Assembly (NCBI RefSeq): GCF_001429245.1
Contig: NZ_LMJE01000009.1
Coordinates: 124,001 to 188,000, forward strand
Length of the DNA: 64,000 bases
Source of the DNA: Rhizobium sp. Root274
GTDB taxonomy: Bacteria; Pseudomonadota; Alphaproteobacteria; Rhizobiales; Rhizobiaceae
Direction: 5' to 3'
Translations under genes and position numbers: made by a program
Shown: positions 7,887-16,572 of the stretch, piece after piece
Layout: every line of letters starts with the position of its first letter
Numbering within the stretch: the first letter of the stretch is position 1
The notes under the pieces: model-generated
The model's input: the letters and a program-made list of their open reading frames with translations, nothing else
Database searches by the model: none
Told to the model about the DNA's origin: nothing

Positions 7887-9164
7887 ATGACATTGCAAGC
7901 GGCGAACCGGCTGACCGAAGCCGAGACCCAGATCATCGACGCCTATACCCACCAGATCGGCAGCCTGCCCGGCGATGGCGCCGTGCTGCAGAAGCGCGAC
8001 GGCCTGTTCGACGTGCTGAAGCGCCAGGGCCTGCCGACGCGCCGTGTCGAGACCTTCCACTACACGGATCTGAAGGCGCTTCTGCGCGCACTGCCGGCCG
8101 ATGAGCCGCAGGCGGTGGCCCAGGCGGTCAATCCGCTGGTGGCAGGCGCGACCATGTTGAAAGTGCTTCAGGGCGTAGCCCAGGCGCCGTCAGCGCTGCC
8201 GGAAGGCCTGACTGTTTCGCTGTATCGCGACGCACTCTCCGATGGCGCAGCTGCCGACGGCCTGACGGCATTCAACAACGACGACACGATCGGTCGTCTG
8301 AATGGCGCCTTCGTGCGCGACGGCTTTACGCTGGATGTCGGCGCAGACGCCGAGATCGAACGTCCGATCGAGCTGCAGTCAGTCCATGCGGCCGGCCAGC
8401 TTCACCTGCGTTTCCCCGCAAACTTCGGCAAGGGTGCGAAGGCAACAGTCATCGAGCGCCATATCGGGCAGAGCGGTTCGGCAGCACTGGCAACAGTGGT
8501 TGCCGACCTGAAGCTCGGCGAGGGCGCCGAAATTACCTGGATCATTCTCCAGGGTGAAGGCGACGCTGACACCCATCTCGGCCAGATTCGCGCCGAACTC
8601 GGCACGGACGCCAAGTTCCGCCTCTTCGTCATCAATGCCGGCGGCAAGCTGGTGCGCCAGGAAGTGCATGTGAAGACGGTGGGCGAAGGCTCCGATTTCA
8701 CGCTCCGCGCCGTCAATCTGCTCGGCGGTGACACCCACACCGACGTCACCATGACGCTTGGCCATGATGTGCCGAACACGACCTCGACGGAAGTCATCCG
8801 CAACGTCGTCTTCGACCGTGCCAAGGGTGTTTTCCAGGGCATGATCCGGGTTGCCCCGGATGCCCAGAAGACCGATGCGCGCATGGCTTGCAACACGCTG
8901 CTGATGTCGGACGATGCCGAGTTCTCGGTGAAGCCCGAGTTGGAAATCTTCGCTGACGACGTGCAATGCGCCCACGGCGCGACGGTCGCTGACATTCACA
9001 AGAGCCATCTCTACTACCTGATGTCGCGCGGCATTCCGGAAAAGAAGGCGCGTGCGCTTCTGGTCAACGGCTTTGTCGCCGAGATCGTCGAGGAACTGGA
9101 AGACGAGGCCCTCGTCGAAGCGCTGGAAGAGATCATCACCGACTGGCTGGAGCATCATGGCTGA
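7887..9164 (+). CDS. sufD: Fe-S cluster assembly protein SufD
   Basis: Partner of SufB in the SufBC2D scaffold, 425 residues. The beta-helix core is homologous to SufB, and the C-terminal block CNTLLMSDDAEFSVKPELEI, the CAHGATVADIHKSHLYYLMSRGIPEKKA segment and VNGFVAEIVEEL are typical; the invariant His of CAHGAT is present. A clear ribosome site AAGGAG precedes the ATG. Its stop codon overlaps the start of sufS by 8 bp, so the two are translationally coupled. Confidence 0.95.
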   Translation: MTLQAANRLTEAETQIIDAYTHQIGSLPGDGAVLQKRDGLFDVLKRQGLPTRRVETFHYTDLKALLRALPADEPQAVAQAVNPLVAGATMLKVLQGVAQAPSALPEGLTVSLYRDALSDGAAADGLTAFNNDDTIGRLNGAFVRDGFTLDVGADAEIERPIELQSVHAAGQLHLRFPANFGKGAKATVIERHIGQSGSAALATVVADLKLGEGAEITWIILQGEGDADTHLGQIRAELGTDAKFRLFVINAGGKLVRQEVHVKTVGEGSDFTLRAVNLLGGDTHTDVTMTLGHDVPNTTSTEVIRNVVFDRAKGVFQGMIRVAPDAQKTDARMACNTLLMSDDAEFSVKPELEIFADDVQCAHGATVADIHKSHLYYLMSRGIPEKKARALLVNGFVAEIVEELEDEALVEALEEIITDWLEHHG

Positions 9165-10401
9165 CACGATCGCGGCACGGACAGGTTACGACGTCGAGAC
9201 TGTGCGCCGGGATTTCCCGATTCTGTCGCGCGAGGTCTATGGCAAACCGCTGGTCTATCTCGACAATGCCGCCTCGGCGCAGAAGCCGAAGCAGGTAATC
9301 GACGCAATCGGCCACGCTTATTCGAACGAATATGCGAATGTGCATCGTGGCCTGCATTTCCTCTCCAATGCCGCGACGGACGCCTATGAAGCAGCGCGCG
9401 AAAAGGTGCGCCGCTTTCTCAACGCCCCCTCGATTGACGAAGTGATCTTCACAAAATCCTCGACCGAAGCGATCAACACGGTCGCCTATGGCTGGGGCAT
9501 GAAGCATATCGGTGAGGGCGATGAGATCGTGCTCTCTATCATGGAGCACCACTCCAACATCGTGCCCTGGCATTTTTTGCGAGAGCGCAGGGGCGCCAAG
9601 CTGGTCTGGGCACCGGTCACCGATGACGGTGCCTTCGACATGGAGGCCTTCAAGGCTTGCCTGACCGAACGCACCAAGCTGATCGCCATCACCCATATGT
9701 CGAACGCCCTTGGCACGGTCGTGCCGATCAAGGAAGTCTGCCGCATCGCCCATGAGCGCGGCATCGCCGTCATGGTCGATGGGAGCCAGGGCGCGGTCCA
9801 CCTGCCGGTCGACGTACAGGATCTCGGCTGCGACTGGTATGCGGTGACCGGCCACAAGCTCTATGGCCCCTCGGGCATTGGCGTGCTCTGGGGCAAGATG
9901 GATCGCCTGAGGGATATGGACCCCTTCATGGGCGGCGGTGAGATGATCATCGAGGTCACCGAGGATCGCGTGACTTATAACGAGCCACCGCATCGCTTCG
10001 AGGCCGGAACGCCGCCGATCGTCCAGGCCATCGGTCTCGGTTACGCGCTCGACTATATGGAAAGCCTCGGCCGCGAGGCGATTGCCGCCCATGAGGAGAG
10101 CCTGCGCGCCTATGCGCATGAGCGGCTTTCGGCGATCAATTCGCTGCGGATCATCGGCAATGCGCCGGGCAAGGGGGCGATTTTCTCCTTCGAACTCGCC
10201 GGCATCCATGCCCATGACGTCTCCACCATGATCGATCGTCGCGGCGTGGCCGTTCGCGCCGGCACCCACTGCGCACAGCCACTGCTCGCCCGTTTCGGCG
10301 TGACCTCTACTTGCCGGGCGTCGTTTGGCCTCTATAACACACGGGAAGAAGTCGACGCGCTGGCGGACGCGCTGGATTACGCCCGCAGCTTCTTCGCCTG
10401 A
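9157..10401 (+). CDS. sufS: Cysteine desulfurase SufS (group II)
   Basis: PLP-dependent desulfurase feeding sulfur to SufBC2D, 414 residues. It has VYLDNAASAQKP at the N-terminus, the PLP lysine in VTGHKLYGPSGIG (about K234), and the group II active-site loop RAGTHCAQPLL (about C372), distinct from the SSG loop of the first suf gene. The start at 9157 (MADTIAARTGYDVE) lies within the end of sufD; an in-frame extension to 9052 is only the sufD shadow. No sufE is seen in the window, so the sulfur acceptor partner, if one is used, is encoded elsewhere. Confidence 0.96.
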   Translation: MADTIAARTGYDVETVRRDFPILSREVYGKPLVYLDNAASAQKPKQVIDAIGHAYSNEYANVHRGLHFLSNAATDAYEAAREKVRRFLNAPSIDEVIFTKSSTEAINTVAYGWGMKHIGEGDEIVLSIMEHHSNIVPWHFLRERRGAKLVWAPVTDDGAFDMEAFKACLTERTKLIAITHMSNALGTVVPIKEVCRIAHERGIAVMVDGSQGAVHLPVDVQDLGCDWYAVTGHKLYGPSGIGVLWGKMDRLRDMDPFMGGGEMIIEVTEDRVTYNEPPHRFEAGTPPIVQAIGLGYALDYMESLGREAIAAHEESLRAYAHERLSAINSLRIIGNAPGKGAIFSFELAGIHAHDVSTMIDRRGVAVRAGTHCAQPLLARFGVTSTCRASFGLYNTREEVDALADALDYARSFFA

Positions 10402-10413
10402 GGAATGAACATC

Positions 10414-10788
10414 ATGAGTGATACCGAAACCAAGCCAGACGTCCGCGAAGGCATCATCAACACGGCGATCCCGCCGGAGGAAGTGGCGCGCCTGTCGGAT
10501 GATATCGTCGCGGCGCTGAAGACCGTCTATGACCCGGAAATCCCGGCCGACATCTTCGAACTCGGGCTGATCTACAAGATCGACATTGAGGACGACCGGA
10601 CGGTGAAGATCGTCATGACCCTGACCGCCCCGGGTTGCCCTGTCGCCGGCGAAATGCCGGGCTGGGTCGAGAACGCCGTTGGCTCGGTGGAAGGCGTCTC
10701 GGGCGTCGAGGTCGAGATGAGCTTTGATCCGCCGTGGACGCCGGACCGGATGTCCGAAGAGGCGCAGGTCGCCGTCGGCTGGTACTGA
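10414..10788 (+). CDS. sufT: SUF-associated MIP18/DUF59 protein SufT
   Basis: Small Fe-S maturation factor of the DUF59 (MIP18/PaaD-like) family, 124 residues, thought to help hand clusters to target proteins. Signature regions TVYDPEIPADIFELGLIY and MTLTAPGCPVAGEMPGW (with the conserved Cys) are clear, and the end PPWTPDRMSEEAQVAVGW is typical. Two starts are possible: an ATG at 10405 only 2 bp from the purine stretch, and the ATG at 10414, which has GAGGA about 9 bp upstream and is preferred. It closes the suf operon, followed by an intrinsic terminator. The expected next gene, sufA, is displaced to 15118. Confidence 0.93.
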   Translation: MSDTETKPDVREGIINTAIPPEEVARLSDDIVAALKTVYDPEIPADIFELGLIYKIDIEDDRTVKIVMTLTAPGCPVAGEMPGWVENAVGSVEGVSGVEVEMSFDPPWTPDRMSEEAQVAVGWY

Positions 10789-10807
10789 GAGAATTAGGCA
10801 ATTAACG

Positions 10808-10835
10808 AAACGGCCCGCATCGCGCGGGCCGTTTT
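10808..10835. terminator. Bidirectional intrinsic terminator between sufT and rutF
   Basis: Perfect 11-bp stem (10808-10818 with 10824-10834, GC-rich core CGGCCCGC) and a 5-base loop, with a short T run on the plus strand. It separates the convergent suf and rut units and could serve both. Confidence 0.8.
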
Positions 10836-10853
10836 GCGTTCGGGCACAGCCAT

Positions 10854-11381
10854 TTAGACGGTGCGATAGCCTCGGTCGAAATAGACCAGCGCCTGGCCGT
10901 CCTCGCGGGTGGTGACGTCGAGAACCTCGCAGAACAGCACGTCATGGGTGCTGCCGTCATGCACTTCCGTGATCCGGCATTCGAAGGAGACGAGGGCGTC
11001 TGCGAGGCGCGGCGTGCCGCTATCTGTTGTCTCCCAAGTGGCGGAGGCGAAGCGTTCCTCGACCGGCGTCTTGCCGCCGAAAAGCCGGCTGACAGGCTCG
11101 TGCTCTGCCGAGAGTGCGTTGACCGAAACGAAGCCGTTGGCTCTGACGGCGGGATAGGCGGAAGACCCTTTGTTGAGGCAGACCAGCAGGGTCGGCGGAT
11201 TGTCCGAAACGCTGGTGACGGCCGTTGCCGCAAAGCCGGCACGACCGCCGGGGCCGTCGGTGGTGACGATGGTGACTGCTGCGGCAAGCCGAGCCATGCC
11301 ATTGCGATAGGCCGCACTCTTCTCCGGCGAGACGCTGTCCGGTGTAGAGGCAACGGGGGCGATGGTCTTCGTGGCCAGCAT
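10854..11381 (-). CDS. rutF: FMN reductase of the Rut pyrimidine pathway (RutF)
   Basis: Supplies reduced flavin to the RutA monooxygenase. The 175-residue protein has the flavin-reductase-like fold with [41 protein letters not shown] and, near the C-terminus, [12 protein letters not shown] and [10 protein letters not shown]. The start at 11381 (MLATKTIAP) is backed by AAGGA 6 bp upstream on the minus strand; the longer frame reaching 11810 overlaps rutD and is not credible. It is the last gene of the minus-strand rut cluster, 11 bp after rutD. Confidence 0.93.
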   Translation of the reverse strand: MLATKTIAPVASTPDSVSPEKSAAYRNGMARLAAAVTIVTTDGPGGRAGFAATAVTSVSDNPPTLLVCLNKGSSAYPAVRANGFVSVNALSAEHEPVSRLFGGKTPVEERFASATWETTDSGTPRLADALVSFECRITEVHDGSTHDVLFCEVLDVTTREDGQALVYFDRGYRTV

Positions 11382-11392
11382 GGCAGGTCCTT

Positions 11393-12178
11393 TCACGCGC
11401 GTTCGATGCCCGACAGGAAGTCGAGGACCGCGCTGTTGAATGTTTGCGGATAGGTGACGTTGACGGCATGTCCACCGGCGACGGTGAGCACAAGATTTGC
11501 GTTCGCCATGCCCTCGGCGAGGCGCAGGGAACGGGAATAGGGGACGAGCAGGTCGTCGCGGGTGGCGACGACAAGCGTTGGCGTCTGGATCTCGCCGAGG
11601 CGGTCGTCGACATCGAAGGCACGCAGTGCCGCAATCCGGCGCAGGATGTTGTCGCGCCCCTGGAAATGGGCGAGCGCATGGGCCTCTTCCGCAGCCATCT
11701 TTTCTGGGTTTTCTGCCATGTAGATAGCCGGATAGAGGAAGAGCGGCTGTGCCTTGACGAAGGCCTCGACACCGGCGTTTTCCAGAAGCGCGATGCGCAC
11801 GTCGAAGCAACGTCCGGAATGCGGATCGGCCTTGCTCCAGGCATTGATCAGCACGAGGCTCTCGATCAGTTTCGGCCGACGGATCGCCAGATCCAGCCCG
11901 ATCAGACCGCCCAGCGCATGGCCCATGAAGTGGAATTTCTTGAGCTTCAGCGTTTCGACGATCTCCAGCACGTCGTCAGCCATGGCCGAAATGCCGCCAA
12001 CCTCGGGCACTGCGCCGCCGGTCTTGCCGCAGCCGCGATGGTCATAAGTGATGACGCGGAAGCATTGTGACAGGGCAGGTATCTGCGGTGCCCAATAGCC
12101 GCCCGAACCTCCGAGGCCTGACGAGAGCAGGATGGTCGGCGCATCGGGCGAGGTGAGGCCGTGGATGTCGTAATGCAT
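11393..12178 (-). CDS. rutD: Aminoacrylate hydrolase RutD (alpha/beta hydrolase)
   Basis: Alpha/beta hydrolase proposed to speed breakdown of aminoacrylate to malonic semialdehyde in uracil degradation. 261 residues opening [20 protein letters not shown]; oxyanion region [10 protein letters not shown], the [12 protein letters not shown] block, an elbow [10 protein letters not shown] (G-H-A-L-G, with Ala where most hydrolases have Ser) and a catalytic-His region [12 protein letters not shown]. The Ser-to-Ala change at the elbow is seen directly; I am not sure whether RutD proteins generally keep Ser. A 238-bp repeat-filled gap separates it from rutC upstream. Confidence 0.9.
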   Translation of the reverse strand: MHYDIHGLTSPDAPTILLSSGLGGSGGYWAPQIPALSQCFRVITYDHRGCGKTGGAVPEVGGISAMADDVLEIVETLKLKKFHFMGHALGGLIGLDLAIRRPKLIESLVLINAWSKADPHSGRCFDVRIALLENAGVEAFVKAQPLFLYPAIYMAENPEKMAAEEAHALAHFQGRDNILRRIAALRAFDVDDRLGEIQTPTLVVATRDDLLVPYSRSLRLAEGMANANLVLTVAGGHAVNVTYPQTFNSAVLDFLSGIERA

Positions 12179-12211
12179 GCGTGTTTGCTTTCCGCGTTCT
12201 TGCCGTTGCTA

Positions 12212-12392
12212 CCCCCCTCTGTCCTGCCGGACATCTCCCCCTCAAGGGGGGGGGTCGAAGAGCATAAGCGTAATGCCGTCATCTGATGTCGCGTTGGGGA
12301 AGCGATGAGCACGGTGCCCTAAAGAGGAGTGCCGAGATCAGCGCCCAGCCGTTCTCCCCCTTGTGGGGGAGATGGCCGGCAGGCCAGAGGGT
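12212..12392. repeat. Inverted pair of A-type mosaic palindromic repeats between rutC and rutD
   Basis: The core reading CCTCTGTCCTGCCGGACATC followed by CTCCCCCTCAAGGGGG is at 12216-12252. A reverse-oriented copy reading CCCCCTTGTGGGGGAGATGG and on through GCCGGCAGGCCAGAGGG is at 12355-12391. The unit is the same as those at 31381-31424 (inside cobN) and 39681-39722 (inside the DUF429-cobH gene). The pair faces inward around about 100 bp with no ORF. Rhizobial genomes carry such RIME/ABC-type mosaic elements; the exact class name here is from memory. Confidence 0.8.
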
Positions 12393-12416
12393 TACCCACG
12401 ATCTGGCCCTTGAGCA

Positions 12417-12806
12417 TCACTTCTTCCCGATATGTGCAACCGTCGCGATCTCGACCAGCGCGTCCGGCTTCACCAGCCCGCACTGCACGCAGTAGCGTGC
12501 CGGCTTGTCGCCGGGGAAATATTCGGCATAGACCTTGTTGACGGCCTGATAGTTGGCCCAGTCGGTGACGAAGATGTGGTTCATGGTGACGTCGTCCATC
12601 GTGCCGCCGGCGGTCTCGATCACCGACTTGATGGTTTCGAGTACATGGCGCGTCTGGGCGACTGCGTCGCCGACATGCACGACGTCGTTGTTCTTGTCGA
12701 AGGGAAGGGTCCCTGAGACATAGAGCACGCCATCGGCAAGGGCGCCGGGCGAATAGGGGGCGATCGGCTTCTGGGTGCCTTCCGGAACGACAATGGTCTT
12801 TGGCAT
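12417..12806 (-). CDS. rutC: Aminoacrylate peracid reductase/deaminase RutC (RidA family)
   Basis: YjgF/RidA-family enzyme acting on the enamine/peracid intermediate of the Rut pathway. 129 residues with [37 protein letters not shown], and the ligand-binding C-terminal region [22 protein letters not shown] containing the conserved Arg and the carboxylate-binding loop. The start at 12806 ([10 protein letters not shown]) has GGAGAGAGT upstream; a longer frame to 13187 is antisense-frame noise through rutB. It lies 31 bp after rutB on the same strand. Confidence 0.94.
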   Translation of the reverse strand: MPKTIVVPEGTQKPIAPYSPGALADGVLYVSGTLPFDKNNDVVHVGDAVAQTRHVLETIKSVIETAGGTMDDVTMNHIFVTDWANYQAVNKVYAEYFPGDKPARYCVQCGLVKPDALVEIATVAHIGKK

Positions 12807-12837
12807 TCTTACTCTCTCCTGGATTGGATGGTGATGA

Positions 12838-13584
12838 TCATTCGGCCGCGTCGGCAGGCGCTGCCCGTCCGATCGCACCGCAGAAGTCGTTGACGGTCGC
12901 CACCCAGCCGAAGAATTTTTCGACATTGTAGACGGTCGCCTGCTGGATGAAGTCGGGGCCGAGGTGATGGGTCGCGTCCTCGAGCATGACGCCGAAATAT
13001 TCGAGGTGGAAGGCATCGCGCAGCGAGCTTTCGACGCAGACATTGGTGGCAATGCCGACGAAGACGAGGTTGCGGATGCCGCGGGCGCGTAGCACCGAGT
13101 CCATATTGGTGTTGAAGAAGCCGGAATAGCGGCTCTTCGGTACCAGGATATCGCCGGGCTTCGGCTGCAATTCGTCGACGATCGCATAGTCCCAGGTGCC
13201 CTTGGCGAGCAGCTTGCCCTGAAGCTCGGGCCGTTTGCGCATGGTTTTCAGCGCATTCGACTTGTGCCAGTTGGGCGAACCGGGGCCGCCGGCCTCGACA
13301 TAGTCAGGATCCCAGCCGTTCTGGAAATAGACGACCAGAACTCCCGCTTCGCGCGCCGCATCTAGCGTCTTCTTGATGTTCGATATCGTACCCTTGGCGC
13401 CCGAGATGTCGAAGCCAGCGAGATCGACGTAACCGCCTTCCGTCGAATAGGCATTCTGCATGTCGACCACGACGACGGCTGTTTCCGACGGCTTCAGCGT
13501 GATCGGCTCGGGACGGGCCGGCAGCGTGACACTCTTCGTCAGTTCCGGGCGTGGCTGATAGCCTGCAACAACGGCCTCGCTCAT
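12838..13584 (-). CDS. rutB: Ureidoacrylate amidohydrolase RutB (isochorismatase family)
   Basis: Cysteine hydrolase that cleaves ureidoacrylate (peracid) to carbamate and aminoacrylate products. 248 residues; catalytic Asp in [15 protein letters not shown], catalytic Lys in [13 protein letters not shown], and nucleophile Cys in [16 protein letters not shown], the full isochorismatase-type triad. Family-specific features include [12 protein letters not shown] at the N-terminus and [24 protein letters not shown]. Its start overlaps the rutA stop by 4 bp. Confidence 0.96.
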   Translation of the reverse strand: MSEAVVAGYQPRPELTKSVTLPARPEPITLKPSETAVVVVDMQNAYSTEGGYVDLAGFDISGAKGTISNIKKTLDAAREAGVLVVYFQNGWDPDYVEAGGPGSPNWHKSNALKTMRKRPELQGKLLAKGTWDYAIVDELQPKPGDILVPKSRYSGFFNTNMDSVLRARGIRNLVFVGIATNVCVESSLRDAFHLEYFGVMLEDATHHLGPDFIQQATVYNVEKFFGWVATVNDFCGAIGRAAPADAAE

Positions 13585-14672
13585 TCGGCGGCCTCCAGCA
13601 TCTGGTTGACATGGGAGCGGCTCTTCATCAGCGGCTGGACGAACTTGCCGAACTTCTCGATGCCTTCGAGGAAGTCGTCGAAGGTCAGCATCACGCCGCC
13701 GGTGCCGGGTACTTCGCTCATCTCGTCCAGCATGGCGGCGACCTCCGCATAGGAGCCGATCAGCGTGCCCATGTTGATGTTGACGGCCGAGACCGGGTTC
13801 GCCATGTGCCGCACATTGGTGTCGGAGCCGGATTTCGTATCAACGGCACTCTGCAGGCCGAGCCACTTGATGGCTTCCTCGTCAGCACCTGCCTTGTAGT
13901 GCTCCCACTTGGCAAAGGCTTCTTCGGTGGTTTCTTCGGCGATCACCATGGTCAGTACAAAGGAGCGGACGTCGCGGCCGGTCTTCTCGGTGGCCGCAAG
14001 CAGGCGTTCATTGGTCGGCGCGAATGCCTTGGGCGTATTGACGCCGACGCCGAAGCAGAAGCTGTAATCGGCGAACTTCGCGGAGAAATCCATGCCGGCA
14101 TTGGACGAGCCTGCGCAGATCAGCTTGACGTCACCCTCGGGGATCGGCTTCATCCGGCAATCATCCATCTGGAAATGTTTGCCCTTGAGATCCGACTGGC
14201 CCGTCGTCAGCAGGTCTTTCAGGACGGTCGTGTATTCGCTGAGATATTCGTAGCGGTCGGAGAAATAGTCGTCACCGGGCCAGAGACCCATCTGGCTGTA
14301 TTCCGGGCGCTGCCAGCCGGTGACCAGGTTGACGCCGAAGCGCCCGCCGGAGATCGAATCGATCGTGGTGGCCATGCGCGCCACGATGGCTGGCGGCATG
14401 ATGAGGGTAGCGGCCGTGCCGAAGAGCTTGATCTTCGAGGTGACGGCGGCAAGGCCGGCCATTAGCGTGAAGCTTTCCAGGTTATAGTCCCAGAACTCCG
14501 TCTTGCCGCCGAAACCGCGCAGCTTGATCATCGAAAGCGCAAAATCGAAGCCGTATTCTTCGGCCTTGAGCGCGATCGCCTTGTTCAGCTCGAAGGTCGG
14601 TTTGTATTGCGGGGCATTCTCCGACAACAGCCAGCCATTGTTGCCGATCGGGATAAAGACGCCGATTTCCAT
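13581..14672 (-). CDS. rutA: Pyrimidine monooxygenase RutA (FMN/luciferase-like)
   Basis: Opens the uracil ring between N3 and C4 using FMN-peroxide chemistry, forming ureidoacrylate peracid. The 363-residue luciferase-fold protein begins [20 protein letters not shown], with [61 protein letters not shown] and [20 protein letters not shown]. The start at 14672 is chosen over the longer frame (to 14720) because RutA proteins begin MEIGVF and CGGAG precedes it. It is the first gene of rutABCDF. RutE, RutG and RutR are not in this cluster. Confidence 0.97.
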   Translation of the reverse strand: MEIGVFIPIGNNGWLLSENAPQYKPTFELNKAIALKAEEYGFDFALSMIKLRGFGGKTEFWDYNLESFTLMAGLAAVTSKIKLFGTAATLIMPPAIVARMATTIDSISGGRFGVNLVTGWQRPEYSQMGLWPGDDYFSDRYEYLSEYTTVLKDLLTTGQSDLKGKHFQMDDCRMKPIPEGDVKLICAGSSNAGMDFSAKFADYSFCFGVGVNTPKAFAPTNERLLAATEKTGRDVRSFVLTMVIAEETTEEAFAKWEHYKAGADEEAIKWLGLQSAVDTKSGSDTNVRHMANPVSAVNINMGTLIGSYAEVAAMLDEMSEVPGTGGVMLTFDDFLEGIEKFGKFVQPLMKSRSHVNQMLEAAE

Positions 14673-15117
14673 ATCTGTTCTCCGCTTCTGGAGGTGCTGA
14701 ACGCACCGTTCTTGTGTCACAGGATATGAAGCAAATGGCGTGCCAATCGAAAAAAGGATGAGAAGACAGTGGGTTGTGCCAGGCCTCCAAAATTAATTTA
14801 CCGAATGGTCAAAAAATGGAACGAAATCTGTGAGATCTGCCGCAGTTTGCATCCGATCAGCAGCGAGCCTGCGTCATTTTTGATCCTGTTCAATCGGCAG
14901 AGGCGATGAAGATCCCTCTCAACCGTCTGACAAACATCAAGTTTTAGGAGCGGGTGACGCTGCCCACGGATTGATCATCGTCAGGCGTCATCAAGCCGGT
15001 TTCGACCATCCGTCACGTGTCCTGCCACGCCTAAGCTATTGAACCAAAGGGGCGCGTCCCTTACATTGCATCGAGAAACGCCGGACCTTGAACCCGGTCG
15101 TTGTGGAGACAGTGCCG
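14673..15117. other. Divergent non-coding region between rutA and sufA
   Basis: 445 bp without a convincing ORF. It is more AT-rich near rutA and contains the RutR-like dyad at 14797-14812. I see no glycine, B12 or other riboswitch pattern and no clear iron box near sufA. It must contain the rutA promoter and a promoter for the now-isolated sufA. Confidence 0.6.
14797..14812. promoter_or_regulatory. RutR-like operator upstream of rutA
   Basis: TTTACCGAATGGTCAA matches the E. coli RutR consensus TTGACCAnnTGGTCAA at 12 of 14 specified positions, with the right half perfect. It lies 125 bp upstream of the rutA start. RutR represses rut genes until uracil or thymine binds. The match is seen by eye; a RutR regulator is assumed to be elsewhere in the genome because none is in the window. 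Confidence 0.55.
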
Positions 15118-15504
15118 ATGGGCTTTCAGGTGATGACGCTGAGTGATGCGGCTGCCGCGCGCGTCAAGGCGATCGTGGAAAATTCCGGCCCGGATGCCAA
15201 GGGCGTCCGCGTCGGCATCAAGAAGGGCGGCTGTGCCGGGATGGAGTACACCATCGATCTGGTGACCGAGCCCAATCCCAAAGACGATCACATCCAGCGC
15301 GACGGCGCCAGTGTCTGGATCGATCCGGCGGCGGTTCTCTATCTGCTCGGTACCGAAATGGGCTTCGAGACGACCACCCTGCGTTCTGGCTTCACCTTCC
15401 ACAATCCGAACCAGACCTCGGCCTGCGGCTGCGGCGAATCGGTGGAACTGAAGGCGGCTGATCTGGCGGAGCTTGCCCGTCAGCGCGAAACAGCCTCCGC
15501 CTGA
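15118..15504 (+). CDS. sufA: A-type Fe-S carrier protein SufA
   Basis: Carrier that receives Fe-S clusters from SufBC2D. 128 residues with the three conserved A-type cysteines: one in KKGGCAGMEY and two in the C-terminal SACGCGES. GMEYTIDLV and FHNPNQT are family typical. The ATG at 15118 has GGAG 9 bp upstream; the longer frame starting with TTG at 15088 has none. In the suf layout I recall from other rhizobia it directly follows sufT, but here the minus-strand rut cluster intervenes, so it must use its own promoter. Confidence 0.94.
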   Translation: MGFQVMTLSDAAAARVKAIVENSGPDAKGVRVGIKKGGCAGMEYTIDLVTEPNPKDDHIQRDGASVWIDPAAVLYLLGTEMGFETTTLRSGFTFHNPNQTSACGCGESVELKAADLAELARQRETASA

Positions 15505-15712
15505 TATCTGTGCTTGTGGCTGCGTTCAAGGGTCAGCCCGTGCGTGTGCTGAAGCGCTCTAAGGGCTTGAGATACTGAACCTTAATTGGTGGTATCGACG
15601 AACCAAGAGCTCCGGCTTTGACTTTGCCCTAGTGCCTTGGTCATGGTCTCGTGGCCAGCGGATGAAGGGGATCGGCTGGCCTGTCGAAAGACCCCTGGGG
15701 ACCACCACACGC

Positions 15713-16399
15713 ATGCGCAAGATACTTTCGGCGTCGATGATCGCCGCACAGTTGACATTTGCCTATCTCGCAATTCCGACCTACGGCCACGCGGCCGGTC
15801 ACTCCCACAAGATGCGCTCGGCACATTTCATCGTGACCGCGCTGGAGAAGAAGGGCCTGAAGGTCCTCGACAGCCGGCGCAAGGCGCAGGTCTATTTCCT
15901 CCACGTTTCGGACGAGCCCGGCAACGAGGCGATCCTGGCCGTCGATGGTTACAGCGCCGAAATTATTGGTCTCACCATCGTGAAGCTCGCGCCGGGCGTG
16001 ACCGCCACGGCCGCCGGCACCAAGGGCAAACACTTCGTCGATCTCACCTATGTCTATGGCTATGTCATCGCGATGAGCGTCTATGAGAGCTATACCGAGA
16101 TCACCACGGAAGAGCTGTCCGTCACCGAGGAATACTCTGAAGTCTCCTATGAGGAGACAGAGGAAGTGACCTACGAAGAGGTCGAGGATACCGCTGAATC
16201 CGATCTCGATGAGGGAACGGCTGAAGACGCCGAAGGCGACGAGATGGCCGACTCCAACAACGATGAGGTCGACGAGGGCGATGACGGCGCTGATGATGGC
16301 GCCGATGATGCAGGCGACGATGGCGCGGACGACGGCGGAGCGGACGATGGTGGAGCCGATGACGGCGGCTCTGATGACGGTGGTGACGACGAAGGCTGA
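15713..16399 (+). CDS. Secreted protein with highly acidic Asp/Gly-rich tail, family not recognised
   Basis: About 228 residues. MRKILSASMIAAQ followed by a hydrophobic run and a cleavage-like TYGHAAG indicates a signal peptide. The next roughly 100 residues form a compact domain (KAQVYFLHVSDEPGNEAILA, HFVDLTYVYGYV). From about residue 125 the protein becomes Glu/Thr/Tyr rich, and the last 60 residues are mostly Asp, Gly and Ala with DDGGA-type repeats. The start at 15713 is chosen for the signal peptide; in-frame ATGs upstream (15632, 15662) give a poor N-terminus. The tail resembles calcium-binding or surface-spacer sequence, but no repeat-in-toxin nonapeptide is seen. It follows sufA by about 210 bp. 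Confidence 0.75.
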   Translation: MRKILSASMIAAQLTFAYLAIPTYGHAAGHSHKMRSAHFIVTALEKKGLKVLDSRRKAQVYFLHVSDEPGNEAILAVDGYSAEIIGLTIVKLAPGVTATAAGTKGKHFVDLTYVYGYVIAMSVYESYTEITTEELSVTEEYSEVSYEETEEVTYEEVEDTAESDLDEGTAEDAEGDEMADSNNDEVDEGDDGADDGADDAGDDGADDGGADDGGADDGGSDDGGDDEG

Positions 16400-16572
16400 C
16401 ACACGGGTAAGGGCAGGGTCCGGCTTCTGTCCGTTCCGACCAGCTTCTGCCATTTTGACCGACTTAGCAGCCGGGCCGCTCCGAGTATAGGCTTGCCAAC
16501 CTCCCGCTTCCGCTGGCGGCGGCAGGCGTTGCGTTGATGGCGATCGCCGCGCCGCTTGCACGGATCGTGTGA

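Noticed and set aside
10854-11810. 318-residue extended rutF
   Set aside because: The extra N-terminus overlaps rutD; the internal ATG at 11381 has a good ribosome site and matches RutF.
12212-12392. CRISPR array
   Set aside because: Only two inverted copies of a dispersed mosaic repeat, no regular direct repeats or spacers, and no cas genes in the window.
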